From positions 1 to 64,000 of the forward strand of contig NZ_JACJRF010000017.1 of assembly GCF_014697105.1 (NCBI RefSeq): a DNA stretch of 64,000 nucleotides, written 5' to 3'. This document shows, piece by piece, positions 8,334 to 16,505 of this stretch. Positions within the stretch are counted from its first letter, which is position 1. Each line of letters starts with the position of its first letter. This stretch comes from Anabaena subtropica FACHB-260 (lineage in GTDB: Bacteria > Cyanobacteriota > Cyanobacteriia > Cyanobacteriales > Nostocaceae). The position numbers and the translations under genes are program-made. The notes under the pieces are model-generated. The model searched no databases and had not been told where the DNA came from. It saw only the letters and a list, made by a program, of their open reading frames with translations.

Positions 8334-9074
8334 ATGCTAGAGACTCTGCAAACCCAAATTTACCAACTAGAAAAATTTGCTAACACCCTTGTCTCTTACC
8401 AACTAACACACTTGAGTTTGCTGAGTATTGGCATCATTTTTGCCGCAGGGTTACTTACTAGTCTCACGCCCTGTATGCTCTCTATGCTGCCAATTACTAT
8501 TGGCTATATCGGTGGTTATGAAGCCAAAAGTCGTTGGCAAGCTGCGGCACAATCAACATGGTTTGCTTTGGGATTGGCAACTACCCTAGCGGGACTAGGT
8601 GTAACGGCGGCTTTAGTGGGCAAAGTCTACGGTCAGATAGGTATTGGTTTACCAATTATTGTCAGTATCATCGCCATATTGATGGGGCTAAATTTACTAG
8701 AAGCATTACCTCTGCAACTCCCATCTTTTGGTGATACTAATTGGATTTCACCAAATTTACCTCCAGGGGTGCGTTCCTATGGCATTGGGTTAACTTTTGG
8801 CTTGGTCGCCTCTCCTTGTAGCACGCCTGTTTTAGCTAGCCTACTTGGTTGGGTTGCTAATACGCAAGATTTAATGTTAGGTGCTGTTTTATTGATTTCT
8901 TATACAGCCGGCTATGTAACCCCCTTAATTTTGGCAGGTACTTTCACAGCATCAATTAAAAAGTTGCTGGAATTACGTCGCTGGTCTGGTTGGATTAACC
9001 CAGTCAGTGGCGCATTGTTGGTAGGATTTGGTGTATTTTCTCTGATTTCGCGGATTCCCCTTGGCAGTTTTTAA
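8334..9074 (+). CDS. ccdA: Cytochrome c biogenesis protein CcdA
   Basis: 246-aa thylakoid or cytoplasmic membrane thiol-disulfide transporter of the CcdA/DsbD-beta family, passing reducing power across the membrane to keep apocytochrome c (and CcsX-type thioredoxins) reduced. The two family cysteines are visible in GLLTSLTPCMLSMLP and GLVASPCSTPVLASL, within six predicted membrane spans. Only 3 bp separate it from ccs1, so the two form a System II maturation operon. The start is the ATG at 8334, although its ribosome site is poor. Confidence 0.93.
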   Translation: MLETLQTQIYQLEKFANTLVSYQLTHLSLLSIGIIFAAGLLTSLTPCMLSMLPITIGYIGGYEAKSRWQAAAQSTWFALGLATTLAGLGVTAALVGKVYGQIGIGLPIIVSIIAILMGLNLLEALPLQLPSFGDTNWISPNLPPGVRSYGIGLTFGLVASPCSTPVLASLLGWVANTQDLMLGAVLLISYTAGYVTPLILAGTFTASIKKLLELRRWSGWINPVSGALLVGFGVFSLISRIPLGSF

Positions 9075-9077
9075 GCA

Positions 9078-10463
9078 ATGACTACAGATAATTCAGCCTC
9101 TACAGCATCCCCTTGGTGGTCAGTACCAGGAAAATTTTTGCGACGAGAGTTTTTACCTGTACTGACAGATTTGCGTCTAGCGATCGCTCTACTATTAATC
9201 ATCGCTCTATTCAGCATCACTGGTACTGTAATTGAACAAGGACAGTCACCAGCATTTTATCAAGCTAACTACCCAGAACACCCTGCTTTATTTGGTTTTC
9301 TCACTTGGAAGGTCGTCCAGATCGTAGGGTTAGATCATGTTTATCGGACTTGGTGGTTTCTATCCTTACTTGTTTTATTTGGTACTAGCCTGACAGCTTG
9401 TACTTTTACCCGTCAGTTACCAGCTTTAAAAACCGCCCAACGCTGGAAATATTACGAAGAACCAAGACAATTTCAAAAACTCGCTTTAAGTGCAGAACTA
9501 GATACTGGTTCTGTAAATTCTTTAAGTCAATTACTACAAAACCGCCGATATAAAATTTTTCAAGAAAAAGACGATATCCTCTACGCTCGTAAGGGCATAG
9601 TTGGACGTATTGGGCCAATTATTGTGCATATAGGTATTGTGACTATCCTTTTGGGAGGCATTTGGGGGGCTATGACTGGATTTCTGGCCCAAGAAATGGT
9701 TCCCAGTGGTGATACCTTCCAGGTGAAAAATATTATTGATGCTGGGCCACTTGCTGCTGCCCAATTTCCCCAAGATTGGTCTGTGCGCGTTAATCGTTTT
9801 TGGATTGACTACACTCCCACAGGAGGCATTGACCAATTTTATTCAGATATGTCTGTCTTAAATAATCAAGGGGAGGAAGTTGACCACAAAAAGATTTTCG
9901 TCAATCAACCTCTGCGTTATCATGGCGTAACTTTTTACCAAACTGATTGGGGAATTTCTGCTGTTCGTGTCCGCCTGAATAAAAGCCCCATCTTTGAGCT
10001 ACCAATGGCGCTTTTGAATACCAACGGCCAGGGAAGGATTTGGGGAACTTGGATTCCGACAAAACCAGATTTGAGCGAGGGAGTTTCCCTTTTAGCTAAA
10101 GACTTGCAAGGTATGGTGTTAATTTATGATACCAAAGGCCAGCTAGTTGACACTCTACGTGCGGGAATGTCTGCTCAAGTAAACGGTGTTACGCTAAAAA
10201 TTTTAGATGTAGTTGGTAGTACTGGCTTACAAATTAAAGCCGATCCTGGCATACCAATCGTTTATACTGGCTTTGGCATACTGATGCTGGGTGTAGTGAT
10301 GAGTTATTTTTCTCACTCACAAATCTGGGCATTACAAAAAGGCGATCGCTTGTATGTTGGTGGTAAAACTAATCGCGCTCAAGTCGCTTTTGAACAAGAA
10401 ATTTTGGATATTTTAGAACGCTTGAGTTCACAGTCTACGACAGCAAGTAATCAGCAGTCTTAA
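9078..10463 (+). CDS. ccs1: Cytochrome c biogenesis protein Ccs1 (ResB family)
   Basis: 461-aa System II heme-delivery component that works with CcsA in attaching heme to c-type cytochromes such as cytochrome f and c6. It has N-terminal spans ([19 protein letters not shown] near residues 30-50, then one near 90-110), a third span ([20 protein letters not shown] near 178-197), a large lumenal domain, and a final span near 395-412 ([14 protein letters not shown]). The histidine in IVHIG fits the ResB heme ligand position. It follows ccdA by 3 bp. ccsA is not in this window. Confidence 0.93.
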   Translation: MTTDNSASTASPWWSVPGKFLRREFLPVLTDLRLAIALLLIIALFSITGTVIEQGQSPAFYQANYPEHPALFGFLTWKVVQIVGLDHVYRTWWFLSLLVLFGTSLTACTFTRQLPALKTAQRWKYYEEPRQFQKLALSAELDTGSVNSLSQLLQNRRYKIFQEKDDILYARKGIVGRIGPIIVHIGIVTILLGGIWGAMTGFLAQEMVPSGDTFQVKNIIDAGPLAAAQFPQDWSVRVNRFWIDYTPTGGIDQFYSDMSVLNNQGEEVDHKKIFVNQPLRYHGVTFYQTDWGISAVRVRLNKSPIFELPMALLNTNGQGRIWGTWIPTKPDLSEGVSLLAKDLQGMVLIYDTKGQLVDTLRAGMSAQVNGVTLKILDVVGSTGLQIKADPGIPIVYTGFGILMLGVVMSYFSHSQIWALQKGDRLYVGGKTNRAQVAFEQEILDILERLSSQSTTASNQQS

Positions 10464-10466
10464 ATT

Positions 10467-10527
10467 AGGGTGCGTCAGTGCGAGAAAACTTAGTTGTACC
10501 AAGAAATTATTCATACTGACGCACCCT
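10467..10527. terminator. Long stem-loop after ccs1
   Basis: AGGGTGCGTCAGT (10467-10479) and ACTGACGCACCCT (10515-10527) form a perfect 13-bp stem with a 35-nt spacer, just after the ccs1 stop. Related GTGCGTC/GACGCAC palindromes recur at 27172 and 51905, so this is a repeat family that may serve as a terminator. The rest of 10528-10802 is AT-rich with no other call. Confidence 0.6.
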
Positions 10528-10802
10528 ACTAACCGCCAATTTGGAATAATTTATTTTTTGGTGTTCCCTTAAGAGAAATATAAAAAAATATTAATAGCTA
10601 TATGGTTATATACTTATTGATAGTTAAATGATTTTGGGGCTAAAAATAGTCTGGGTCTATATGGGCAGTGATAATTGCCAGATAGATGAATGCAGAGCCT
10701 CTCTAAACCTAGAATAACAATCCTCACAACTCTGGTAACTATTCTGAGTTGGTGGATATGACTGCCTAAAAATCTGGCGCTTGAATTAAGAAGGAAGCAA
10801 AA

Positions 10803-11516
10803 ATGAGTAGCAATCTAGCCGTCAAACTGCGCTCTGGCACTCAAAAAGCGCATACAGCCGCAGAAAACGTAGGATTTATGAAATGTTTTTTGAAAGGCGT
10901 TGTCGATAGAGAAAGCTTTGCCAAATTTTTAAGCAACTTGTATTTTGTCTACAGTGAATTAGAAAGTGCGATTAAAAGTCATGCAAACAATCCAGCGATC
11001 GCCGCGATTGACTTCCCGGAACTGAATCGCCAAGCCGCTTTAGAAAAAGACATGGTGTTTTATTATGGCAGTGAATGGCGCAGCCTCATCGCGCCCTCAA
11101 CTAGCGCTCAAGCTTATATCAAGCATATTCAAGAGCTTTCTGTCACCGAACCTGCACTATTAATCGGTCATACTTACACCCGCTATATGGGCGACCTCTC
11201 TGGCGGTCAGATGTTGCAAAAAATTGCTCAGTCAACCTTAAAACTATCTGGCTACGAGGGTACATCCTTTTATAATTTTGAGCAAATACCTGACAAAAAA
11301 GCCTTCAAGGACAAGTATCGTCAGGCGTTGGACTCAGTACCCGTTGATGACACAACAGCCGACAGAATTGTTATCGAAGCAAATAGTGCCTTCCAGTTCA
11401 ATATGCAAATGGCTACAGACCTAGAAGGCAATTTAATTAAAGCCCTCGGTCAAGTAGTATTTAATAGCTTGACTAGCACCCGTAACCCTGGTAGCACTGA
11501 AGCTGCTGCATCGTGA
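10803..11516 (+). CDS. ho1: Heme oxygenase
   Basis: 237-aa ferredoxin-dependent heme oxygenase that opens heme to biliverdin IXalpha, iron and CO, the first step to phycocyanobilin. The proximal heme ligand is H17 in KAHTAAEN, and the distal-helix signature GHTYTRYMGDLSGGQ lies near residues 120-134. Length is typical of cyanobacterial HO1. The ATG at 10803 is preceded by AGAAGGAAG. It lies 400 bp upstream of hemN on the same strand, so two tetrapyrrole genes are neighbours, and its product feeds the phycobilisome genes elsewhere in the window. Confidence 0.96.
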   Translation: MSSNLAVKLRSGTQKAHTAAENVGFMKCFLKGVVDRESFAKFLSNLYFVYSELESAIKSHANNPAIAAIDFPELNRQAALEKDMVFYYGSEWRSLIAPSTSAQAYIKHIQELSVTEPALLIGHTYTRYMGDLSGGQMLQKIAQSTLKLSGYEGTSFYNFEQIPDKKAFKDKYRQALDSVPVDDTTADRIVIEANSAFQFNMQMATDLEGNLIKALGQVVFNSLTSTRNPGSTEAAAS

Positions 11517-11916
11517 GAGGCTAGGGACTAGAAGAAGCAGGGGGTAGAAATTCTTTAATTTTGGGCAGTGATTTTAAATCTTCGATTGTTCAATCCAAAA
11601 TCCAAAATTTCCCCATCCCCTGATTTAGTTCAATCAACACATCATGGTCTAGCTTTGATATCTAAACTAAGAAGCAGCTAGAGCATAAAGCTTGTATTGG
11701 CAATTTGCTGTGCGTCGAAAAACAAATTGCTTTTCCCTTATACCCACATAACCAACCACTAGTTATGACGGAAGTCAAAATATCACTAGACAAAATTCCA
11801 AAAACTCCGTAAATAGGTGTTGTCGAATTTTGTAGCGCTTGCGCTTCCCGTAGGGTATTGTAATTTTTGACTTCCACGTAGCGGTAAGGTGTGGTTGCAG
11901 TACCTTGGAGGTTTTG
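11517..11916. other. Gene-free stretch between ho1 and hemN
   Basis: About 400 bp without a convincing gene. It includes a short heptamer repeat (AATCCAA/AATCCAAA units near 11589-11606) of the same family as those in nifJ. Near 11835 is a GCGCTTGCGCTTCCCG segment of a dispersed Nostocales repeat, also seen near 36745. Short frames here are judged to be chance. Confidence 0.5.
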
Positions 11917-13299
11917 ATGGTTTTTGCCTTACCTGGTGTCAAATTTGATCTGGATATGATCAAAAAGTATGACACTCCTGCACCGAGATATACCAGTTAT
12001 CCACCCGCTACACAGTTAACTGAAGGATTTACCTCCACCGATTATCAAAGGGCGATCGCCGCCTCAAATCAAAGAAAATCGCCACTTTCTTTGTATTTCC
12101 ATATCCCTTTTTGTCAGAGTTCCTGCTATTTTTGCGGCTGTAACACGGTAATTTCCAACAACAAAAATATTGCTAAACCTTACTTAGAGCATTTGGAGAG
12201 AGAAATCAAGAATACAAGCAACTTGATTGACCCAGATAGAAAAGTATTGCAAATTCACTGGGGCGGCGGTACACCTAATTACTTAGATTGTGACCAAGTA
12301 GAATTTTTGTGGAAAAGTATTACTCATCACTTCAACATAGATCCACAAGCAGAAATATCTATTGAGATTAACCCCCGCTACGTTGATAAAGACTACATCT
12401 TCTTTCTGCGTGAGATTGGTTTTAATCGTATAAGTTTTGGCATTCAGGATTTTAATAGCCAAGTACAAAAAGCTGTCAACCGCATCCAACCAGAAGAATT
12501 GCTGTTGGATGCCATGAGTTGGATTAAAGCAGCTAAGTTTGATAGTGTAAATGTAGACCTGATTTATGGCTTACCCTATCAAACCTTGCAAACCTTTCGG
12601 GAGACGGTGAAGAAAACCGTTGCATTAGACCCCGATCGCATTGTAGTTTTTAACTTTGCCTACGTCCCTTGGTTGAAGCCAGCCCAAAAAAATATTCCTC
12701 TGGAAGCGTTGCCAAAACCACAGGAAAAGTTGGAAATTTTAAAAATGACCATTGAGGAACTGACCAATAGCCAGTATCGGTTTATTGGTATGGATCATTT
12801 TGCCAAGCCTAACGATGAACTAGCGATCGCGCAACAAAATCATACACTCCAACGTAACTTCCAAGGCTACACTACCCACGCAGGTACAGAACTCTTTGGT
12901 TTTGGTGCTACATCTATTAGTATGCTGCATGATGCTTATGTGCAAAATCATAAGCAGTTAAAAGATTATTACCAAGCAGTTGCTAGTGATGCGTTACCTG
13001 TAAGCAAAGGTATCAAACTCACAGCCGATGATGTTCTCAGACGGGATGTGATTATGTGCATTATGTCTAATTTCCATCTGCATAAGCAAAAAGTTGCAGA
13101 AAAATATCACATCAATTTTGATGAATATTTTGCTCAGGAATTAGACGCATTAAAACCATTAGAAGCTGATGGATTAGTTAGCATCTCAAGCAAACACATC
13201 CAAGTTACAGAAATCGGTCGATTATTAGTCAGGAATATCGCTGTTGTCTTTGATATTTATCACCACAATCAAGACAAACACTTCTCTCGTACTATCTAA
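11917..13299 (+). CDS. hemN: Oxygen-independent coproporphyrinogen III oxidase
   Basis: 460-aa radical SAM enzyme that decarboxylates coproporphyrinogen III to protoporphyrinogen IX without oxygen. The iron-sulfur motif is C66-x3-C70-x2-C73 followed by C75 (FCQSSCYFCGC), with the HemN-type N-terminus DTPAPRYTSYPPATQ and HWGGGTPNYL. The ATG at 11917 is chosen because GGAGG lies 6 nt before it; an upstream TTG at 11905 overlaps that site. The C-terminal HemN domain is complete (near residues 360-450). Adjacent ho1 suggests a tetrapyrrole-supply locus, possibly favoured at low oxygen. Confidence 0.95.
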   Translation: MVFALPGVKFDLDMIKKYDTPAPRYTSYPPATQLTEGFTSTDYQRAIAASNQRKSPLSLYFHIPFCQSSCYFCGCNTVISNNKNIAKPYLEHLEREIKNTSNLIDPDRKVLQIHWGGGTPNYLDCDQVEFLWKSITHHFNIDPQAEISIEINPRYVDKDYIFFLREIGFNRISFGIQDFNSQVQKAVNRIQPEELLLDAMSWIKAAKFDSVNVDLIYGLPYQTLQTFRETVKKTVALDPDRIVVFNFAYVPWLKPAQKNIPLEALPKPQEKLEILKMTIEELTNSQYRFIGMDHFAKPNDELAIAQQNHTLQRNFQGYTTHAGTELFGFGATSISMLHDAYVQNHKQLKDYYQAVASDALPVSKGIKLTADDVLRRDVIMCIMSNFHLHKQKVAEKYHINFDEYFAQELDALKPLEADGLVSISSKHIQVTEIGRLLVRNIAVVFDIYHHNQDKHFSRTI

Positions 13300-13610
13300 G
13301 TCAGTAAACAGAAGGATAGGGGAGAATAAATTCTGGAATCTTGAATTGATTAGTCCCCAATCCTCACTGTATTCATAATCTTTAATCATTAGTAATTAGA
13401 TAAAAAATATAGAACTAGCTACAAAATATCTTTCTAGGGAAAGATAGGCAATATTTTATGATCTGATTTTGGAGGAATCTTTCAATAATTAAATATTAAT
13501 CCTCTATATCTATCTTCTGGATTTTCTATTTATCTCATTTGGGAGAAACAATTGTAAAGCAGACTTAGTAATCTAGATACAGATGCAAGTTAATTTTTTG
13601 AGGTGTTTAT
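13300..13610. other. Gene-free AT-rich stretch
   Basis: A 311-bp stretch between hemN and the YeaQ-like gene. It should contain the promoter of the latter, but no clear promoter, hairpin or small gene could be picked out. Confidence 0.4.
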
Positions 13611-13883
13611 ATGAATATTATTGCTTGGATAGTATTAGGTCTATTAGCTGGTGCGATCGCTAAAGCCATTTATCCTGGTACACAAGGTGGCGGCATCCTC
13701 TCCACTATGATTTTAGGTATCATCGGTGCATTTATTGGTGGTAGTCTATATAGCCTATTTGCAACGGGGACTTTACAATTAACCGCTACCAGTTTAAGTA
13801 TTCCTGGCCTCTTAATCGCAATACTTGGGGCAATGATAGCTATTTATTTGTGGGGACTACTCAGCAGAAGTAGAAGCGTCTAG
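13611..13883 (+). CDS. GlsB/YeaQ/YmgE family small membrane protein
   Basis: 90 aa and almost wholly hydrophobic, with three predicted spans and the glycine-rich turns of this family: IAWIVLGLLAGAIAKAI near residues 3-20, GGGILSTMILGIIGAFIGG near 26-44, and GLLIAILGAMIAIYLWGLL near 65-83. Family members are stress-associated membrane proteins of unknown biochemistry. It is transcribed alone, with a hairpin just after the stop. The manganese catalase gene follows on the same strand. Confidence 0.88.
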   Translation: MNIIAWIVLGLLAGAIAKAIYPGTQGGGILSTMILGIIGAFIGGSLYSLFATGTLQLTATSLSIPGLLIAILGAMIAIYLWGLLSRSRSV

Positions 13884-13900
13884 CTCCATGAGGCAAAAGA

Positions 13901-13940
13901 CAAAATCAAAACTTATGGAAATATTAAGTTTTTGATTTTG
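13901..13940 (+). terminator. Hairpin after the YeaQ-like gene
   Basis: CAAAATCAAAACTT (13901-13914) pairs with AAGTTTTTGATTTTG (13926-13940) with one bulged T. It lies 17 bp after the stop codon and ends in a T-rich stretch. Confidence 0.6.
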
Positions 13941-14036
13941 TTAATCCTCCTTAAGTAAATACTTTTGTCTTAATGGCTAGCAACTGAATGTTGTAGTTAG
14001 TCTTCTATTTGTTGCAAATAATTACAGAGGCAGTTC

Positions 14037-14726
14037 ATGTTTTTTCATAAAAAAGAGCCAATTCACGTTGTCGATATTGGGGAAGCCAACCCTCGTTTTG
14101 CTCAGTTACTTCTAGAGCAATTTGGTGGAGCAACAGGTGAATTATCGGCAGCTTTACAATATTGGGTGCAATCATTCCATGTGGAAAATGCTGGAATTAA
14201 AGATATGCTCCAAGATATTGCTATCGAGGAATTTGGCCATTTAGAAATGGTTGGCAAACTCATCGAAGCTCATACAAAAAATGTGGATCAAACAGAGGCT
14301 TATAAAAGTACTCTTTTCGCTGTGCGTGGTATGGGCCCTCACTTTTTAGATAGTCAAGGGAATGCTTGGACAGCAAGTTACCTCAATGAAGGTGGTGATG
14401 TAGTTCGGGATTTGAGAGCTAATATTGCAGCTGAAGCTGGAGCGCGTCAAACCTACGAAGAACTGATTAAGCTATCACCAGATGAAGGAACTCAGAAAAC
14501 TTTAGTTCATCTTCTCACACGAGAAATTTCTCATACCCAGATGTTTATGAAAGCTTTAGATTCACTGGGTAAATTAACAGATCCATTCTTTGGCAATGTC
14601 CAGCCTGACGAAACCGTTGCGCTCTATTACAATCTGTCATCCAATGGTAATGGCCATGATGAACGTGGTCCTTGGAATTCAGAGCCAACATTTAAATATG
14701 TTGCTAACCCTCTGGAAAAGCACTGA
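14037..14726 (+). CDS. Manganese catalase family protein
   Basis: 229-aa ferritin-like four-helix protein that disproportionates hydrogen peroxide with a dinuclear manganese centre. The ligands fit EQFGGATGELSAALQYWVQ (first Glu), IAIEEFGHLEMVG near residues 60-74 (Glu and His) and TREISHTQMF near 163-172 (Glu and His). A Glu in IAAEAGARQTYEEL adds the fourth carboxylate. Length is at the short end of the family (about 230-300). AGAGG precedes the ATG. Filamentous cyanobacteria commonly use Mn-catalases instead of heme catalase. The neighbouring YeaQ-like and DUF3891 genes are separately spaced and probably separate units. Confidence 0.9.
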   Translation: MFFHKKEPIHVVDIGEANPRFAQLLLEQFGGATGELSAALQYWVQSFHVENAGIKDMLQDIAIEEFGHLEMVGKLIEAHTKNVDQTEAYKSTLFAVRGMGPHFLDSQGNAWTASYLNEGGDVVRDLRANIAAEAGARQTYEELIKLSPDEGTQKTLVHLLTREISHTQMFMKALDSLGKLTDPFFGNVQPDETVALYYNLSSNGNGHDERGPWNSEPTFKYVANPLEKH

Positions 14727-14937
14727 TAATTCAAGATTTGAGGTTTAAATTTCAGTTAGTTTTAGGGTGTTAGACAATCTATCGATCAAGTTACCTAACA
14801 GATGTATTTTAATGTTGGGTAACTAATTTATTAAGGATGGTAACTGATAATCATAAATAGAAATATTTTTGGGCTAATAGATAAAGTATTTAATAATCAT
14901 TTTTAAAAATCACAACTTAAAATTCGGGAGATTAATT

Positions 14938-15681
14938 GTGATTGTGAATGCGACACCGACTGGATGGGAAGTTATTTATCACCGTTCCCATGCTTTATTA
15001 GCAGCTCAATTAGCGGGACAATGGAAACGCAAAAACTCTCCTGCCAGAATATACGAAACCCTAGCCGCAATCTCTCATCATGATGATTTAGAAAAAGAAT
15101 GGGAAGAAGATAATCTGACTGAAGCTGGCACGCCTAAAGATTTTATGATGGCTGACGATACTATAAATTCAGATACTTCATGCCAAAAACTAGCTAATCT
15201 AGCCAATAATGCTCGTTATCGAGGACGGTGGGTAGCTATGTTAATTTCTATGCACATTAGCCGTTTGAATGAGTCAAAACGGGGTCAGGATAGCGGATTC
15301 GACAAATTTTTAGATGAACAATTGCAAAACCAACAACGTTACCGTGAAGAACTAGGTATAAAAAAAGATGAAGTAGATGCAGCTTATGCGTTCATGCAGT
15401 GGTGCGATCGCTTATCTCTCATTTTATGTCAGCAAGAGTTACCTGCTGACGAACGGTTTTTAGAAATTAGTCAGGGCCCTGATGGTCAACGCTATGACAT
15501 CATGCAACGTAGCGATAACTTAATCACTGTCCAACCTTGGCCTTTTGAAGATGAGAACTTTACCGTCAATGTGGAAGCTTGTGACTTAAATCAAGTCAAA
15601 TTTGCCAGTAACGCTGAATTAACTCAAGCACTGCAAACAGCCCCAATTAAGGTACTAGAGTGGACTTTCGTCAAAAGCTAA
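14938..15681 (+). CDS. DUF3891 family protein
   Basis: 247 aa beginning at GTG 14938, with GGGAG upstream. Conserved-looking features are YHRSHALLAAQLAGQW near residues 14-30, AAISHHDDLEKEWEED near 44-60, and WCDRLSLILCQQELP near 151-165. The paired histidines and acidic residues (SHHDD) look like an HD-type metal site, so a hydrolase is possible, but the family is uncharacterised. The stop codon lies in the T-tail of the convergent small RNA copy A, so one hairpin may end both transcripts. Confidence 0.85.
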   Translation: MIVNATPTGWEVIYHRSHALLAAQLAGQWKRKNSPARIYETLAAISHHDDLEKEWEEDNLTEAGTPKDFMMADDTINSDTSCQKLANLANNARYRGRWVAMLISMHISRLNESKRGQDSGFDKFLDEQLQNQQRYREELGIKKDEVDAAYAFMQWCDRLSLILCQQELPADERFLEISQGPDGQRYDIMQRSDNLITVQPWPFEDENFTVNVEACDLNQVKFASNAELTQALQTAPIKVLEWTFVKS

Positions 15682-15750
15682 AAAGCACCTGGGAGTGTTG
15701 CCGTGTTTCCACCCCAGATGCTTTTAATTTTCAACTTGCTCCTCACACAC
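15680..15750 (-). ncRNA. Small RNA copy A, Yfr2-like (tandem array)
   Basis: The minus-strand RNA would start near 15750 with GTGTGTGAGGAGCAAGTT. It ends in a strong hairpin (15681-15725) with AAAAGCAUCUGGGG / CCCAGGUGCUUUU arms and a run of U. The loop carries UGGAAACA, the hallmark I associate with the Yfr2 family. The same unit recurs at 15841, 16005 and 20131 with conserved hairpin, loop and 5' sequence but diverged spacers, as expected for RNA genes under selection. No protein frame is conserved across copies. The Yfr2 identity is from memory; that these are small RNA genes is well supported by copy comparison. Confidence 0.72.
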
Positions 15751-15756
15751 AATCAG

Positions 15757-15815
15757 AGAATATCACTTGTTATTTTGCTAGGCAAGTATATTGTGTGACA
15801 CTTTCTTAACTGCAC
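15757..15815 (-). promoter_or_regulatory. Promoter module of small RNA copy A
   Basis: The -10 box TATTCT (15757-15762) ends 6 nt before the predicted RNA start. A 21-nt box at 15795-15815 matches those of copies B and D, separated from the -10 by exactly 32 nt. Confidence 0.65.
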
Positions 15816-15840
15816 AGAAAGTACTGGAATATCCTCAATC

Positions 15841-15911
15841 AAAAAGCGCCCGGGAGTGTGGCCGTGTTTCCACCCCAGGCGCTTTTTATTCTTAACTTGC
15901 TCCTCACACAC
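15841..15911 (-). ncRNA. Small RNA copy B, Yfr2-like (tandem array)
   Basis: Same architecture as copy A: predicted 5' end near 15911 (GTGTGTGAGGAGCAAGTT), then the terminal hairpin with GCGCCUGGGG / CCCGGGCGC arms, a UGGAAACA loop and a U run ending at 15841. The arms differ from copy A at several paired positions, with pairing kept on both sides (compensatory change), which supports RNA function. Unit spacing from copy A is about 160 bp. Confidence 0.75.
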
Positions 15912-15917
15912 AAGTAA

Positions 15918-15976
15918 AACATAACACTTATTGTTCTAAAAAGTAAATCTATCTTGTGACAGTTTGCTATCTGCAC
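15918..15976 (-). promoter_or_regulatory. Promoter module of small RNA copy B
   Basis: The -10 box TATGTT (15918-15923) ends 6 nt before the RNA start. The 21-nt upstream box is at 15956-15976, again exactly 32 nt from the -10. Confidence 0.65.
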
Positions 15977-16004
15977 AAAATAGCAGTATTTTTCCGGAAT
16001 CATG

Positions 16005-16075
16005 AAAAAACGCCTGGGAGTGTGGCCGTGTTTCCACCCCAGGCGCTTTTTATTTTTAACTTGCTCCTCACACAC
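16005..16075 (-). ncRNA. Small RNA copy C, Yfr2-like (tandem array)
   Basis: Third unit of the array. The predicted start is near 16075 with the same GTGTGTGAGGAGCAAGTT 5' sequence. The hairpin (about 16005-16052) has GCGCCUGGGG / CUCCCAGGCG arms and the UGGAAACA loop. A 78-codon frame that crosses copies B and C on this strand is only the repeat read twice and is not called. Beyond it, 16141-16505 holds no feature I can support other than the histidine kinase leader. Confidence 0.75.
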
Positions 16076-16081
16076 AAATAG

Positions 16082-16140
16082 AAGTTATCACCTATTTTTT
16101 GAGAAGGCAAGTATAAGGTGTAACGCTTTATGAATTCTTT
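16082..16140 (-). promoter_or_regulatory. Promoter module of small RNA copy C (box decayed)
   Basis: The -10 box TAACTT (16082-16087) sits 6 nt from the RNA start. The position expected for the 21-nt box (16120-16140) shows only partial similarity to the other three, so this copy may be regulated differently or be weaker. Confidence 0.5.
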
Positions 16141-16505
16141 AAATAAAGTCTCAAAATCAGTACTAATTTATTAAAGATTCTTAATAAACCTAGTCTATCT
16201 GTTTGCTGATTGAGTTGCTTCTATCGGCTATGTGTGAATCCAACAAAGCTATAATTTGAAAGGCAACAGTAACCCAACGGCCCGAAAAATTCTACTTCAG
16301 GGATGAGGTTGTTCCTATGAACTATGTACACTAACAAGTTATGAAAGTGGATTATTTTCCCTCTCTCCACTCTCTCTCCCCTACTCTTTACTTTAAAGTC
16401 AAACATTTATACTTGCTAGTGTGAGATATATCTCAAGATTGTTACCTATAGTAGAAGAACACTTTATGTCTGATAAACAGGTTACTGCCAGGGATTAAAT
16501 GCAGT

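Noticed and set aside
15839-16075. 78-codon frame on the minus strand at 15.9-16.1 kb
   Set aside because: It contains the small RNA repeat read twice; the frame is not kept in copies A and D, whereas RNA structure is.
15680-16140. CRISPR array
   Set aside because: Units of about 160 bp contain a hairpin with terminator and promoter, with only three copies and diverged spacers; no cas genes.
15680-16140. NsiR1 tandem RNA array
   Set aside because: NsiR1 is also tandem, but lies next to hetF in known strains; hetF is absent here and the GGAAACA loop fits Yfr2 better.
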